Translations under genes and position numbers: made by a program | Notes under the pieces: generated by a model | The model's database searches: none | The model's input: only the letters and a program-made list of their open reading frames with translations | Told to the model about the DNA's origin: nothing | From: Progne subis subis | Taxonomy: Eukaryota; Chordata; Aves; Passeriformes; Hirundinidae | Direction: 5' to 3' | Length of the DNA stretch: 64,000 nucleotides | Assembly: GCA_022316685.1 (NCBI GenBank) | Contig: JAKJHU010000039.1 | Location: 6,808,808-6,872,807 of the forward strand | In this document: piece after piece, positions 13,867-25,800 of the stretch | Layout: every line of letters starts with the position of its first letter | Numbering within the stretch: the first letter of the stretch is position 1

Positions 13867-14370
13867 ATCATGGAACCATGGAATGGTTTGAATTAGAAGG
13901 GACCGTAAAAGGCCATCTAGACCAATTCTTCCTGTAATGATGAGTGACTTATTCAACTAGATCAGATTGCTGAAAGACCTGTTCAGCCTGCCCTTGAATA
14001 TTTCTAGTGATGGGGCATCCACCAACTCTCTGGGCAACTTGTTCTACCACGTCACCATTCTCATTGTAAAAAACCATTCATTCTTGTATGCAATATAAAT
14101 CTTCCCCCTTTTAGTTTACCCCTTGCCCTATCCCATCTTTCTAATAAACCCCATTTAAAGCACTGAAAGGCCGCAATAAGGTCTCCTTTCCTTGTGGTGT
14201 TCCCTTCCTTGAGTCATGTTCATGGTCCTTTCTCTGGATCTGCTCCAATGGGTCATTATCTTTCCTGTGCTTAAGGCTCAAGAGCTAGATGCCATTGTCT
14301 ATGTGAGGTCTTACCAGAGTCCGAGATGGTGCCTATCAAAAAGCCCAGTATACTTTTTGCATTCTGAATA
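13867..14370 (-). mobile_element. CR1 LINE, 5'-truncated 3' fragment
   Basis: Read on the minus strand this is the 3' end of a CR1 non-LTR retrotransposon. Seen from the plus strand it starts with the degenerate octamer tail (CATGGAACCATGGAATGG), then the typical wording for the end of ORF2 and the 3' UTR: GATGGGGCATCCACCAACTC, CTCTGGGCAACTTGTTC and, farther on, AAGGTCTCC and GTGAGGTCTTACCAGAG. CR1 copies are normally truncated at the 5' end, which fits its length of about 500 bp. Many substitutions and small deletions mark an old copy. The inner boundary near 14.37 kb is approximate. Confidence 0.88.
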
Positions 14371-14969
14371 ACATGCAAGAAATGAAAGCCTGCAGAGAGG
14401 CATTTTGGTTATGTGGACTAAATATAAGCATTTAGTTAAAACATTTGTCTATATACCTGTAAGTTTTACTCAGATTTGCGCAACGTATACTGTTTGAAAG
14501 TTGAAAATGCCTTAAGTAAACTCAGAAGGACAAGCTGACAGTATTGGAAGACATACTAAAAAAATTCAATGAATACTGAAATAAGAAATGAATTTCAATC
14601 AAGTCAAGATTCCTCTCTCCTTTGTCCCAGGATTTAGGTCTGCCTTCAGGATGGTACCTCCTCAAGGTGTAAATTAAGCTGGGTATTTAAGTATTCAATA
14701 TAATACTGCGCGTTGATCTGACTGAAATCACTGAGTGTGAGCACATATACAGTCTAAAATTTGTATCCAGATGTCAGTAAGTCAGTTCTTATAACATCAC
14801 AATGAAAATATTTGCTGATGAGAAATCCTGAGCAATTACCAGGACATCAAGGTCAAAGGAAAGCTGCTTTAGCCATGCCATACTCTTAAAGGTAACATAA
14901 CACAGTCCTTAGCCAGAATCTGCACTTGGGTGACAGTGCTACATTTTTACAGATAAAAAGCCCAGATTT

Positions 14970-14991
14970 AAAAAAAAAAAAAAAAAAAAAA
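14970..14991 (+). repeat. A22 homopolymer tract
   Basis: Run of 22 A with no polyadenylation hexamer just upstream. Confidence 0.95.
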
Positions 14992-17900
14992 TCTTATGAT
15001 CTGACTCTGCAACAAAGCATGATAGAATTTGATTTGCAAACATTTTCATTATTTCTTCCTCAGAATATGAACAAGTCTTCTTTCTTTTTGCACACTAAAA
15101 GAAATTCCATCCACAATAAATTAATTCTGTTTCTAATCTACATTTTATTCTAACACACAAATCAAAATGCTAGAATTTATATTTTCAAATATTTGTAGGT
15201 TTCTTGCATTTTGTTTCTCAAAGGTTTGCCAAAGACTTGCCACATCCTATCTTCCTAAGAACTGATTTCAAGAACTTAAAGCAGATAAAGTTTCATTAAA
15301 GAAGCCAGGAAGGAGTAATGAGGAGACCCAAATGGCTTCATCTGACTGAATAAGACTTTTCATTTTTATTTTGTGTCTTTCTTTCCTGCTTTTAAGCAGT
15401 GGAAGAGGAATACAGTTGATGATTTCATCATCCATTTTAAAACCAAGAAAATTATAATTTGTTCCAACCTCTAGAACATACAGTTTTTCAGATTGTACCA
15501 AACAGCTTGAATACCACATCTGGAATTTGTGTTTGAGCTAAAGAGTTTGGGGCCTAGACTGATAACAAATCTTGAAACACCAATGATACTAGAGGCTTAA
15601 TTTTGTAAAAATGTCTTCAGTTTGGTTTAGTCACACAGGTGTCCAAAACTACCTATTTTCCCCTTCCACCTTTCTGTTGTAGGCTGTTATAGAACGTATC
15701 TGTTCTCAGATTAACATTTTAGGAATAGATAAATGGAGCTTCCTCACCACTATGGTTAGGTTTGAACTCCTGAAGTTCATATTTAGTCCATGCTGAAACA
15801 ATTTTAAGCAATTCATATTCAGTGACATAAAAGAGAATTTTGCAATCCTCAAGTGTCCTGTTCTTACCGCTTATGAAGCTTGCACAGAATTCCTCTGCAC
15901 TTTACAGTATTTATAAGCCAGTCTAGGATACTGTCCTTGATTTCATAAGGTACTTCATCTGAAGTAACCAGATGACAAGATTACAAACTTCAGAACAGCC
16001 TACTCAAGTTGGAATACTCAGCCTTGAATAATATAAAAAGTTGTTAAAAATCACAGCTAAAAGTAATTTTTAAATGGACTTTGGCAGCATGCTCTCATTT
16101 GACAGCAGTGTTGGTAAATCCAGTTGTAATCCTAGAAATCCATTCTCCTCAAAATATACAAAACATGAAATTTGTTTCTTTTGAACTGTTTCAAAAATTG
16201 TTATTAAAATGTTATTATTAGTTCAAATTTATGCATTAAATCACTACCACTTGCACAAATTATGCAAATAGATACTAAACAGACAGGGTTACACTCTCTT
16301 GGCATTGCGTAACACCCACATCAGTTCAAACACAACAAAAGTGTTTCTGTTCCACATCACTACTATCAATGTATTAAGTTACTCTTTATAGTAATTCAGA
16401 TCAAATGAACACTGTATGTCTAAGGACACACAGATACATATGTCTCTGTATTGCCACTTCCTTCTCTTCCTTCCCTTTCTCAGAGCTAATGCTGAGCAAT
16501 AAAACTGAGAAACTGGAAAGCAATAAGGATTTTTAAAAAGGAAACAATTATAAAAATTTGATTTTTATTGTGAATTTTGATTGTATAGGTTGAGGGGTTT
16601 CAAAAATATATTATATATATTTGTTTTCTTATGGCACACCCATAATTTGCTAGTTTGTACTTTTGAAGCCTAGCTCAGTCAAAAAAAATACAAATCCAAA
16701 ACTTCTCCACAGCAACTGTAAGGTTGATTAACTCAGTATTAAACAAATTCTGACCTAATTAAACTCAAAGTCAATTCAGCCCATGACAGAAAGTTATTAC
16801 CTCATAAACAGGATATACTTCAAAGTTATTAATAATACACTAACACTGCCTTTTCAAAACCTTTGATTAGCAAACAAGTGAAAATTAGCATCTGAAATTC
16901 TGTTTGTACAGACTGTAGATCAGATTATGTAAATTTCTAAATCTCCATTTTACCAAATGAAAAGGAAGCCGCTAGCAACAGCTGTATAAGTAAGAAAACA
17001 GCGGGCCCTCAACTCTCAGCAACTTCAAACTCCACTGAGATTTACAAAGTGGTAACAAGGCCACATATTGTTCCATATTCTACCTTGTGCACCATCAACC
17101 ATGCAGACAACAACAAAATATAAATATACAGGATGAAACTTTTAGTAGGGAATATCTTGGATGATATTTTAAGTGCTAATTTTAAAGCCACCCAGATTCC
17201 TTCATAGTTAATTAGAAACACTCTCCTCATATCAAAATGTGAGTGGATGAGTTAAGCTGAAAAGAAAGCCTTGTCCTTTCTGCAACAAGCTCACTTTACA
17301 GACAGAAATAAAAAGAAAAAACCAAGTCCTCTTCTAAAAATGGTTGTTCCATTTTCAGAATAAATTATAAACAATTCCTGCATAAATGACACAGTAAATT
17401 TCTACAGGCATCAATAACACAAGTCGACAGCCTCAAGACATTTTATGTCCAACTAAGAAAGTAAAGGAACAAGGCAGAAAAAAATCACACAGAAGCCTTT
17501 TTGTGCTCTGTTGCTGATATATCATTATTATTTTGCATGATCTCTGATACCAGGACTGCTATCAGTAGGAGAAACATTCTAAACATTGCATGATTTATAT
17601 AATTACTTAGTATATATTTATAAAATGTACATGCTGAGCTCTTGTCAACTAACATTTGGAACTAAATAAAGTTGCATGTCTGTTAGTCTCATACGTAGGC
17701 ACAGTATCTCCCAGTGATTTCAGCAGGAGGAACGGTGCACCTGTGGGAGAAGAGTCCTTGGTGTTTCAGGGAGTTCCCTGCAGTCTTATGCATTCCTTAA
17801 AGTGGTCAGCCTTCAAATAATACACAAGGCTTTATCTTCTCTTAGACACCATACTCTCAAAGACAAATTGGCTTTTCAGTCAAAATCCTTAAGCGCACTG

Positions 17901-18245
17901 TCAAAAGCAGAGAGTCCAAGAATACAAAACTAATCAAGAAAAAAAAAGGGAAGAAAAAAATCCAAACCAAAGTATTTGACAAGTGTATAGAAAAAACCTT
18001 ATGAAAAGTAACTATTATTAAAAAAAAAAAAAACCAAACTAATTATGATTAATAGAATTTTCAGTTAAACAGTGTTTGACTGTTAGATATAAGTATTAGA
18101 CTGTTAGACCATAAGACATACAAGGCCAAAGAAAACATAAAATTATACTAGTAAATCAAAAGCTTAAAATGCAAAATATGCAAAACTTTATGGTGCACAT
18201 ATTCAGCATTTCTCTTTTACCTTACTGAAAGAAAAAATTAGAAAA

Positions 18246-18275
18246 TTTAGTAAAGTAACATTTTACTTTACTAAA
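18246..18275. repeat. Perfect 13-bp inverted repeat, 4-base loop
   Basis: TTTAGTAAAGTAA (18246-18258), loop CATT (18259-18262), TTACTTTACTAAA (18263-18275). The arms match perfectly and would form a tight hairpin in DNA or RNA. No terminator role is expected in an animal genome. It may be an AT-rich cruciform-prone site or a remnant of a small inverted-repeat element, but no flanking target duplication is evident. Confidence 0.85.
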
Positions 18276-19740
18276 AAATAAAATTTAGATATTTCCAAGG
18301 TAAGACAATGGGCAAAATGGTATTATACTTGATTATTTTTTAATATTAAAAAGTGTACTTGAGCCCTTCAAAGACAGTTTAAAGTGGTAAGAGTAGGTTT
18401 CAAAGTATTTGTCTTCCTTTCTATCACCAAAGTGGTGACAAGTAAAGCTGAAAAGTAATTGTTCTCAGCCTCTCTGGGCAATAAATTAGCAGAATAAATG
18501 CCCTTTGAAATGCTACTAGGTAGAACACTACTTGGTTTTCTCAAATAATTTGGTGAAGAGAAAAAATGAGAAGACAGAGCTTCAGGTTCTGGAGAACAAG
18601 GAAAGATGATTACTCAACAAAGAACAAATATGAAACACAAAGGGAGAAAACCCAGTTCTTAAGAGAGAGCAGCTGCACTTGAACTATCGACACCAAACAC
18701 ACTTCCAGGAACAGCCAACAATCAGGTAAAGACATGCCTCAGAATTTTCACACAATCTAATCCTTGAGGGATCTTTCCACCTCTTCTGACTGAAGAACAG
18801 GTTATCAGCAATGCCTAAAAGCAATCAAGAGCCACAAGAAAAAAACACTTGATTGTTTGTCCCCCATTCTCATTGCCCCACAAGGACACTAACTTTCATC
18901 TTTGTAACACATGCATGGAGGTATAGGAAGTGAGAGAGAAAATGTGGAGTGGAGGGGACATACATGAAAATAAATAAATAAAGTACACAGCTTTTGAGGG
19001 AGAGGACTGGCAGTGTTTTGACAGTTTCATCACATCCACCTGTATTCCCTTTCCTACTTCCCATGCATGCTGCTGATTTGCAGGTTTCTCCATATATTTT
19101 TCTTATTTCAAGCACAAGGAATATCAAACCCATTCATATAAAAATAGAAAATCCTTCAAAATTTGGTGTCTTCTGTCACTGCAAAAGCAGTAACTGACAT
19201 CTAGACCAGTAAGGAACTTGTAATGGAGAGAGCAATATGTGCATTCATGTGTAGGCAACACCACAGACTCTTGCTGAGCTCAGAAAAGGTAGGAAGGGTA
19301 CAAACCTGCTGATGTGACTTTCTTCACCTCTGTTTCACAATGGCTTACAGGATACAGAATCCAAACCTACTCTCTCCTCACAGTTTTTTCCTCTTGGTAT
19401 CTCCTTTAGGAATTTGTGTGTAGAAGCAATTAGTATTTCCAGCCAGCATTACCCCTGGATTTTATCACTGGTTCTTTGGGTCTGCTACAGCAGAATGGTG
19501 TGAAACCTTCTGTTCTTCTGGGGAAACTGATCCTGATTTTGCTAATTTTATATTCTCTCTGACTAATCTAGCATAGCATATCTGCAGTCCATCAAGTACA
19601 AATGCCTAAAGAGAAAAAAGATCTGGCATTCCATAAAGAGTAAACATTGTTTGAAATCCCTTAATTTTAGGTATGAAGCTACACACGGCAAGGAAAGCAA
19701 GCGTTAAGACAGGAGTGAGGTGAAGCATAAATACCTTCAT

Positions 19741-20075
19741 ATAGAATCATATGATTCATCATAAGGCCGCTGGGTTCAGAGGCACCTTAAAAATCATCTC
19801 ATTCCACACCCCCACCATGGGCAGGGACACCTTCCACTAGAACAGGTTACTCAGAGCTCCATGCCACCTGGTTTTGAACACTTCCAGGAATGAGGCAGCC
19901 ATAGCCTCCCTGGGCAATCTGTTCCAGTGCCTCACCACCCCCACAGCAAAGTTTTTTCCTAGAATCTAATCCTAACCTACTGTCTTTCAGTTTAAAGCCA
20001 TTCTCCCTTGTCCTGTCACTATATGCTTATGCAAAGAGTACTTCATCTTTCATGCAGGCTCCAGTCCAGTACTGG
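19741..20075 (-). mobile_element. CR1 LINE, 5'-truncated 3' fragment
   Basis: Minus-strand CR1 3' end. From the plus side: octamer-like tail ATAGAATCATATGATTCATC, then CCATGGGCAGGGACACC, CCTCCCTGGGCAATCTG, TTCCAGTGCCTCACCACC and TTCTCCCTTGTCCTGTCACT, all hallmarks of avian CR1. The preserved part covers the 3' UTR and the last part of ORF2; no intact frame is left. The body is well preserved and probably younger than the copy at 13.9 kb. It faces away from a second CR1 fragment about 85 bp farther on. Confidence 0.93.
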
Positions 20076-20159
20076 ATATACATATTTCAAATATTTTCCA
20101 CTTTTTGTCTCATCATCTCTTCTAAAAGCAATACATATCACTAATACCAAAAATTAAAT

Positions 20160-20250
20160 GTAGATGTTCCTGCTCACGGCAGGGGGGTTGAACTATGTGA
20201 CCTTTAAGTATCCCTTTCAACCCAAACTATTTTCTTGTTCCATGATTAAA
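20160..20250 (+). mobile_element. CR1 LINE, short plus-strand 3' end
   Basis: About 90 bp matching the extreme 3' end of CR1 in the sense direction: GTTCCTGCTCACGGCAGGGG, GGTTGAACTATGTGACCTTT, CCCTTTCAACCCAAACTATT, then a degenerate TTCCATGATT tail. It is the complement of the start of the neighbouring minus-strand copy, so the two could pair in a transcript. Confidence 0.88.
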
Positions 20251-22768
20251 AAACTCTAGGTAGGAAGCACTAAGTTTTCTGGTAATGATAGTATTTAGTT
20301 GTTATACATTCCTGTATTTCTGGACTATGAGCAGTCTAATTAGACATTGAATGACATGGAATTCCTGAACGTACAGCTAAAATTGTGACTTCTGTCAAAG
20401 AAATTTCCAAAAGTATCAAATTAAAAAAACCCTGTTATTTACGGGGAAAAAAATGTCCTTTTTCATGTAGAGAAAGCAATACATACACCTCTTGCTTTGG
20501 TCTGGGAATTTCATGGAAACACTTATCAGAGATAGGAGTTCAGGGAATTCAGTACGGGAATTACTGGAAATTCAGTATGCTCCCTCTGCAGCACGTAAAG
20601 GAAGAAGCTTCCCCTCTTCTGTGGTCAGATCACATTTAATAGAAACTACAACCACGCAAGAAAAAGGAATATCCCTTAGAGGGTCATTGATAATGGAATT
20701 TAGAACAAGAAAGATGTGTTATGTTATCTACTTTTGGCCTCTTACATAATCAATCACTGAGTTTCAACTGATAGCTTCTGAACTTCTCTCCTGAAACCAC
20801 TGACTCTGCTAGTTAACGTGTATCCTAAAGAAAATTAGCTAATCTAAATCTGAAGACATCTACAGATGTCAAGCCCACCATTTTCTCAGCTTAATTCCCC
20901 AGAAGTGCAAGGTTTCTCTGTTGAACACATCAGGTTTCAGCTACCAGACATAAGCTCCTGTTATCATTGCCTGTTTAATAACAACAGCAGCACCCCAGAT
21001 TTTTGCCCTATGAAGGTAGTCTTGCAGCATGGATCAACTAATTTTTCAAAATTCTTTGAATGTGTCATATAAATGAGTTTTCCCTGAAGTCAGAAAATTT
21101 TGTTAACTTCCATCATGTGAAAAAAGAGGAAAGGGCTTTTTTAGAAAAGCCTTAAAGCTATGAAAGAACAGGACCAATCAACATGCTTCTCATGTGTGAA
21201 TCTTCTAAGTTTAGCTGCTCACTATCTTTCAGTTTCCCATCTGCAATAAATGCTGCTCCTGAGTAACGCTCAGGTTTATTCTTACATAGACAGATCCAAC
21301 AAACTCCTCAGATGTGAGCAAGGTTACAGGTGACTTCTCTATCAGTATCAAAGCAAGAAGAGCTCATCCTCATACTGCATATGATCTTTGTGTCACAGCA
21401 GAAAGTAAGACTCCTACCCGCTACAGATAATGTGGCTATATGTGCATATCGACTTAGCTCTTAAACAGAAAAAAAAATTTTAAACACATTAAGTCCAGTA
21501 AAACTCTTAGAGAATGATACAAAAGATGCAGTTCCAGTCCTCTAGGACTATGGATCTACTCCTCCATACCAGATCTCTAGCAATCAATAGTACTGTGGGG
21601 AAATAAAAACTGAGCTGGTCTCAAATTCTGGTCAGGAAAATTTCCTGATCAGGCTTTGTCCACACAGCATCTGTCAGCCAGTCAGACAATAAACTCTTAT
21701 TCTCACAGGCAATGAGTAACACTACTAGCAAATACATGCATTTTTTTTCCATCTCATCTACTTTTCAATGATTACTGGTGAAGAGGGAAGAGAAGTGTTT
21801 TGTTTTTTTACAGGTGTTTGCCACTTAGCCTGACTTAACAGAGAAAAAGTTTCAAGAGAAATTTGGGCAGGTAGAGATATTTTTTCTCCAGCATCAGGAT
21901 CAACAGCAAACAAACTGAAGAAAAATGAAACACCGCTAGAAGAGCCAACTCATGATGTCCAGACTGCTGTTGTTTAAAGTATTTGTTCTACTAATCTTCC
22001 TGAAATTTATTTTCTGAATATTCAGTCAGTTATACTGAAAGAGCAAACACCTGGAAGTTGTGTGCACATACCAGGAATCGTGTTTAGTAACTATTACTGC
22101 AGGAACAAGTTTGACATTAAACCAGTATGATTCGTGCCAAAAAAACTTCATTAAAATATAACATTTTGACTTGAAGCCCTAATTCTGTGTTTTTTATCAC
22201 AGTTCTATTTGTGTAAAGCAATACTGCAGGATATTTTGTCCACAGTTCTTTGGAAAGAGTAAATATTCCATTTATATAAAGCAGAAAATTTTCAGTCAAT
22301 ATCAAGACACTGATGAATTTCAGCACTAGAAACTTATTCATGTTTCATTCTGTAAGTTAATATACTCAGCAATGTACAGATTACAGAGAACTGATCAAGA
22401 TACAGACTGTGTTGAATAATCTGTTCATTCCTAAAACAGTACAAATTCTCTTTTTCATAAACCCATGCTGTTTTTGCACAAAAACTTTGGTGATTTATAT
22501 GTTGTTGCACAAATCAGGATGAAAACGAATTGTTTCTAATAATAAGACCAGAGCCAATGAACTTAAAACTCTTCACATACCTCTGCTGAGATAAGTAGAA
22601 CTACAAATAAAGAAAAAAAAATCTAAAAGAAAATATACATTAATATTTTATTACATACAAGCTGAAAGTAAACAGAAAACCATATATGCACTTTGTATTT
22701 ATATGAAGTTCTGTCCTGCAATTTACCAATTTCACTGGGTATAATATGCTTCTCAGGTAAATCCAGTT

Positions 22769-22848
22769 GGGTTTTTTGTGGGGGTTTTTTTGTGGTTTTT
22801 TTGGGGGTGTTTCTTTGTTAGTTTTTTAAATAAATAAATAAATAAATA
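22769..22848 (+). repeat. G/T-rich tract followed by (AAAT)n
   Basis: Alternating T and G runs (GGGTTTTTTGTGGGGG and similar) to about 22810, then about five AAAT units at 22828-22848. Low-complexity sequence; the G runs are spaced so that a G-rich fold on the plus strand is possible. Confidence 0.85.
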
Positions 22849-24750
22849 TTAGGAAGAGCTGTACAGGAAGTACACTTCAAATCAACTTATGAAGCTTTTG
22901 GGGAAACATGATCTTAGTGTAATCAAAATGGTATTTTCATAACATAACAAAATCAATAATAGAAGGCATGTTCTTGTTCAAAGGCGCTGTGTTTTGAAAA
23001 TATTGCCATGTAGTATTTACAGTAACAGCTGTACAGTTAAACTTTGGGCACAAGCTGAACTGCAGAGGATATGCTGCATAAATATAACTCCCATGGCAAC
23101 TAAGTGTGCTACTAGATAACAGAGAAAAAAGGATTTATGTGTTTGCTGAGCTGTCTTGCCCTAGAGGAATTCTCTAGGCAAATGCAGGCCACCTGCCACA
23201 TGGTATATTAAGCTCAGCTTCCTGGACTTATTTCCAAATCTAAAACAAAAAGGTCCACCAAGTTTCATTTGAAGTTTCCCTGTCATGGTCCCAGTCACTC
23301 CAAAACATATAGTTCACTTCTGCAATATGCTTCCTATATTGCAACAGAGGTGTTTGAGTAAGTATATTTCTGCTTCTAATTTTTTGATCTAAATCCTCCA
23401 CACAGAGTAGGCAAGCAACTTGAATCTTCAAATTAATTTAAACTTTTGTCCACTTGTACTGAGGATCACTACTAAAATGTGTGTAGTTTTTAAACTCTAC
23501 CTAAAAATACTCCTGTTTTAATATTATAAGGAAAAATATTTGGGTCAGATTCACATAGTATCTTTCTATATAAAAATATATTAGTGGCCCAAAAGACTTG
23601 CTGTCATATACAGGAAGGGGGGAAAAAAAAATGCTAGAATATATTGCTAATAGAGATGCAATGCTTGGAAAGATTTTAAGTTGGAATATTATAGTGGGAA
23701 TGACAGAAGACCACTGAAATAGGAGAGAAAAAAAGCAATCACTTGGCAAGCAATAGGCAAACTTAATGCAAATAATGCCACCAAATTATCAAAGGACCAG
23801 AATATGCATGAAAGTGCACAATGTTTACAGTGTTCTCCTTGTCAATTTTGCCTTTTAGAGATTGACTAAAAAAAATTTACAAAACTGTGTTTAACAATGA
23901 GGAGTGTCCCTAGACAAGCCCCAGAAAGGAAACTGCTTTACTCCATTGTCCTCCCTGGGAAAACCCTGTGAGACTTTAAAGAGGCAGCAGAGCTTGCCTG
24001 AAACAACATGAACTTTAGCATGGGAACATACACCCCACACACATTTTTTAGGCAGTTTGTAAATCTATGGCATTGCTAAGTCTATGGTCAGCATCAGGCA
24101 GCAACAGTGCCATGAATCTGAGCATCTACACTTATGAAACACCTTTGTGTTACCCTTCCAAAGCCTCCATGAAAGAGATGGACAGGTCATTAACATGGGC
24201 TTCCTGCTGTCTTACTGCTTGTGCTCATCTCTCCAGAGTTGTTTATTTTCATCCCCACCTTAGCCTTACCCTCTTGCTTCAGCTACGTGTGAACCATGAG
24301 TCTGAAACAAAGTCCACAGAAGTTAAATCAAGCCTTGTGTTAGCATAAAGACATTTTGGTAAGTAACAGAATAGCATACATTCCCATTGCCTATGATTCT
24401 CCTTGCTCTTGTTTGAGTAGGTAATCTAAAAGTCCAATGTTTTAACAAAGAGCAAAAAATAGTATTAATTTTTGTGAAATTATGTTGCAGTGGTCACAAA
24501 TGAATCTCTCTTCAGGACAGTCAAAGTATTTGCATTGAAATGAAAGAACTGCTTGTGCAAGGACAGGAAAAGAGGAACACTTTATGGAACAGTTGTTCAT
24601 CACTGCAAAATAACATCTGTGTTATAGAAAAGCACTAAAAAACAGTACACAACAGATATATGTTAAAGACCAATATGACATTACCAGATAAGAATATGCA
24701 TTTTTATTACTGATAATAGTTTACATACCCTAATGATTTTTTGTCCTCTT

Positions 24751-24798
24751 AAAAAAAAAAAAAAGGCAAAAAAAAGGCAAAAAAAAAAAAAAAAAAAA
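24751..24798 (+). repeat. A tract interrupted by two GGC triplets
   Basis: A14, GGC, A8, GGC, then a run of about 20 A. The two AAGGC interruptions are 11 bases apart, which suggests slippage growth of a short A-rich unit, not a simple poly(A) tail. Confidence 0.9.
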
Positions 24799-25717
24799 GA
24801 GTTAAAATAGAAGACTAACATTAAGTATTACTCTGACTTGAATTTTCTTAGAAGCAATCACACAAAATACTTTACCAATAGATGTGACAAATGCACTTTA
24901 TATTTCAATGTGTCAAACCATTTCAATACTCGGAAACTATGTTGAAGCTGGCAGGCAAGCAGACTATATTAAATTTTTCTCTGAAATCGACTTCCATTCT
25001 GTACTGAATTACTGGAATTTTAGTGACCCTCAAAAAGGTTGTCAAAAATAATATTCAACACAGAGTTTACAAATCTAATGCTCTATTACACATACTTCAC
25101 ATAAAATAATATCCTTTCAATATAAGCAAACCAGTCAAGAACAACATTCTATTTGTACCTGTAATTTTGCATACAGTTTAATATTGATTTGTCACAGCAT
25201 TTTTTAAATGTACCTTCTCCTGAAAAAAATAGTCAGAGGTTACATTTGGTGATTCACTTTGTTGCAGATTTGATACAGTTAGAAACCCTTTTTAAACAAA
25301 TAAATAAAAATCTACCAACATGGGACTGTAAACATGTTAATAACTATTTCAAAATTCTCATTTTTCAAGACTCCTACAGACTTGCACATCACAAAATTCT
25401 CTTAAGAATTTTTTTAGGGCCAGAAAAACAGTTGTATTTACAAATCACTTAACTTCTTTTCCTTCCATTTAACTGAAAGCTCTCTCTGCGCAACAAAATT
25501 CTGTAATAGTGTGATTTTCTTTATTTTTCCCCTTGTCTTACCCATAATCAACATATTACTATCTTGCTTTTAAGACATCTTCAGCTCTGGTGTTTTACTA
25601 TTCATACTAATAATGTAAAAAAATTCAAGAGTAAGGTTTGCCATTTACCTGCTATTAATTCCAACCATTTCTTTCTGTTTAATCCCTACTGTTACAAAAT
25701 ACTGTAAATAAAGTGAT

Positions 25718-25800
25718 CACAGAATTAGAGAATCACAGATTATTCTGAGTTCAAGGGACCCACAAGGATCACCAAGTCCGGCTCCTAAACGGCACTAAGT
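25718..25800 (-). mobile_element. CR1 LINE, 3' tail remnant
   Basis: Short minus-strand CR1 tail: ATCACAGAATTAGAGAATCA (octamer-like) followed by GAGTTCAAGGGACCCACAAG and GATCACCAAGTCCGGCTCCT, standard wording of one CR1 subfamily 3' end. Similarity fades after about 25.8 kb, so this copy was either very short at insertion or eroded. Confidence 0.85.

Larger units (their letters stand above)
14371..19740. other. Non-coding stretch without recognised genes
   Basis: No supported exon and no CR1 copy. It contains an A22 tract (14970-14991), a short perfect inverted repeat at 18.25 kb, A-rich tracts around 17.93 and 18.02 kb, and small AT-rich palindromes. Open frames here (up to about 87 codons) show no recognisable domain and no convincing splice context. 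Confidence 0.65.
20251..25717. other. Non-coding stretch without recognised genes
   Basis: No exon, RNA gene or mobile element recognised. Contains a G/T-rich tract with an AAAT microsatellite at 22.77-22.85 kb, and an interrupted A tract at 24.75 kb. Frames of 60-93 codons occur but none resembles a known family. Confidence 0.65.

Noticed and set aside
16262..16269. Octamer motif ATGCAAAT (also at 2871-2878)
   Set aside because: An eight-base match is expected by chance in 64 kb of AT-rich DNA and nothing nearby indicates a promoter or enhancer.
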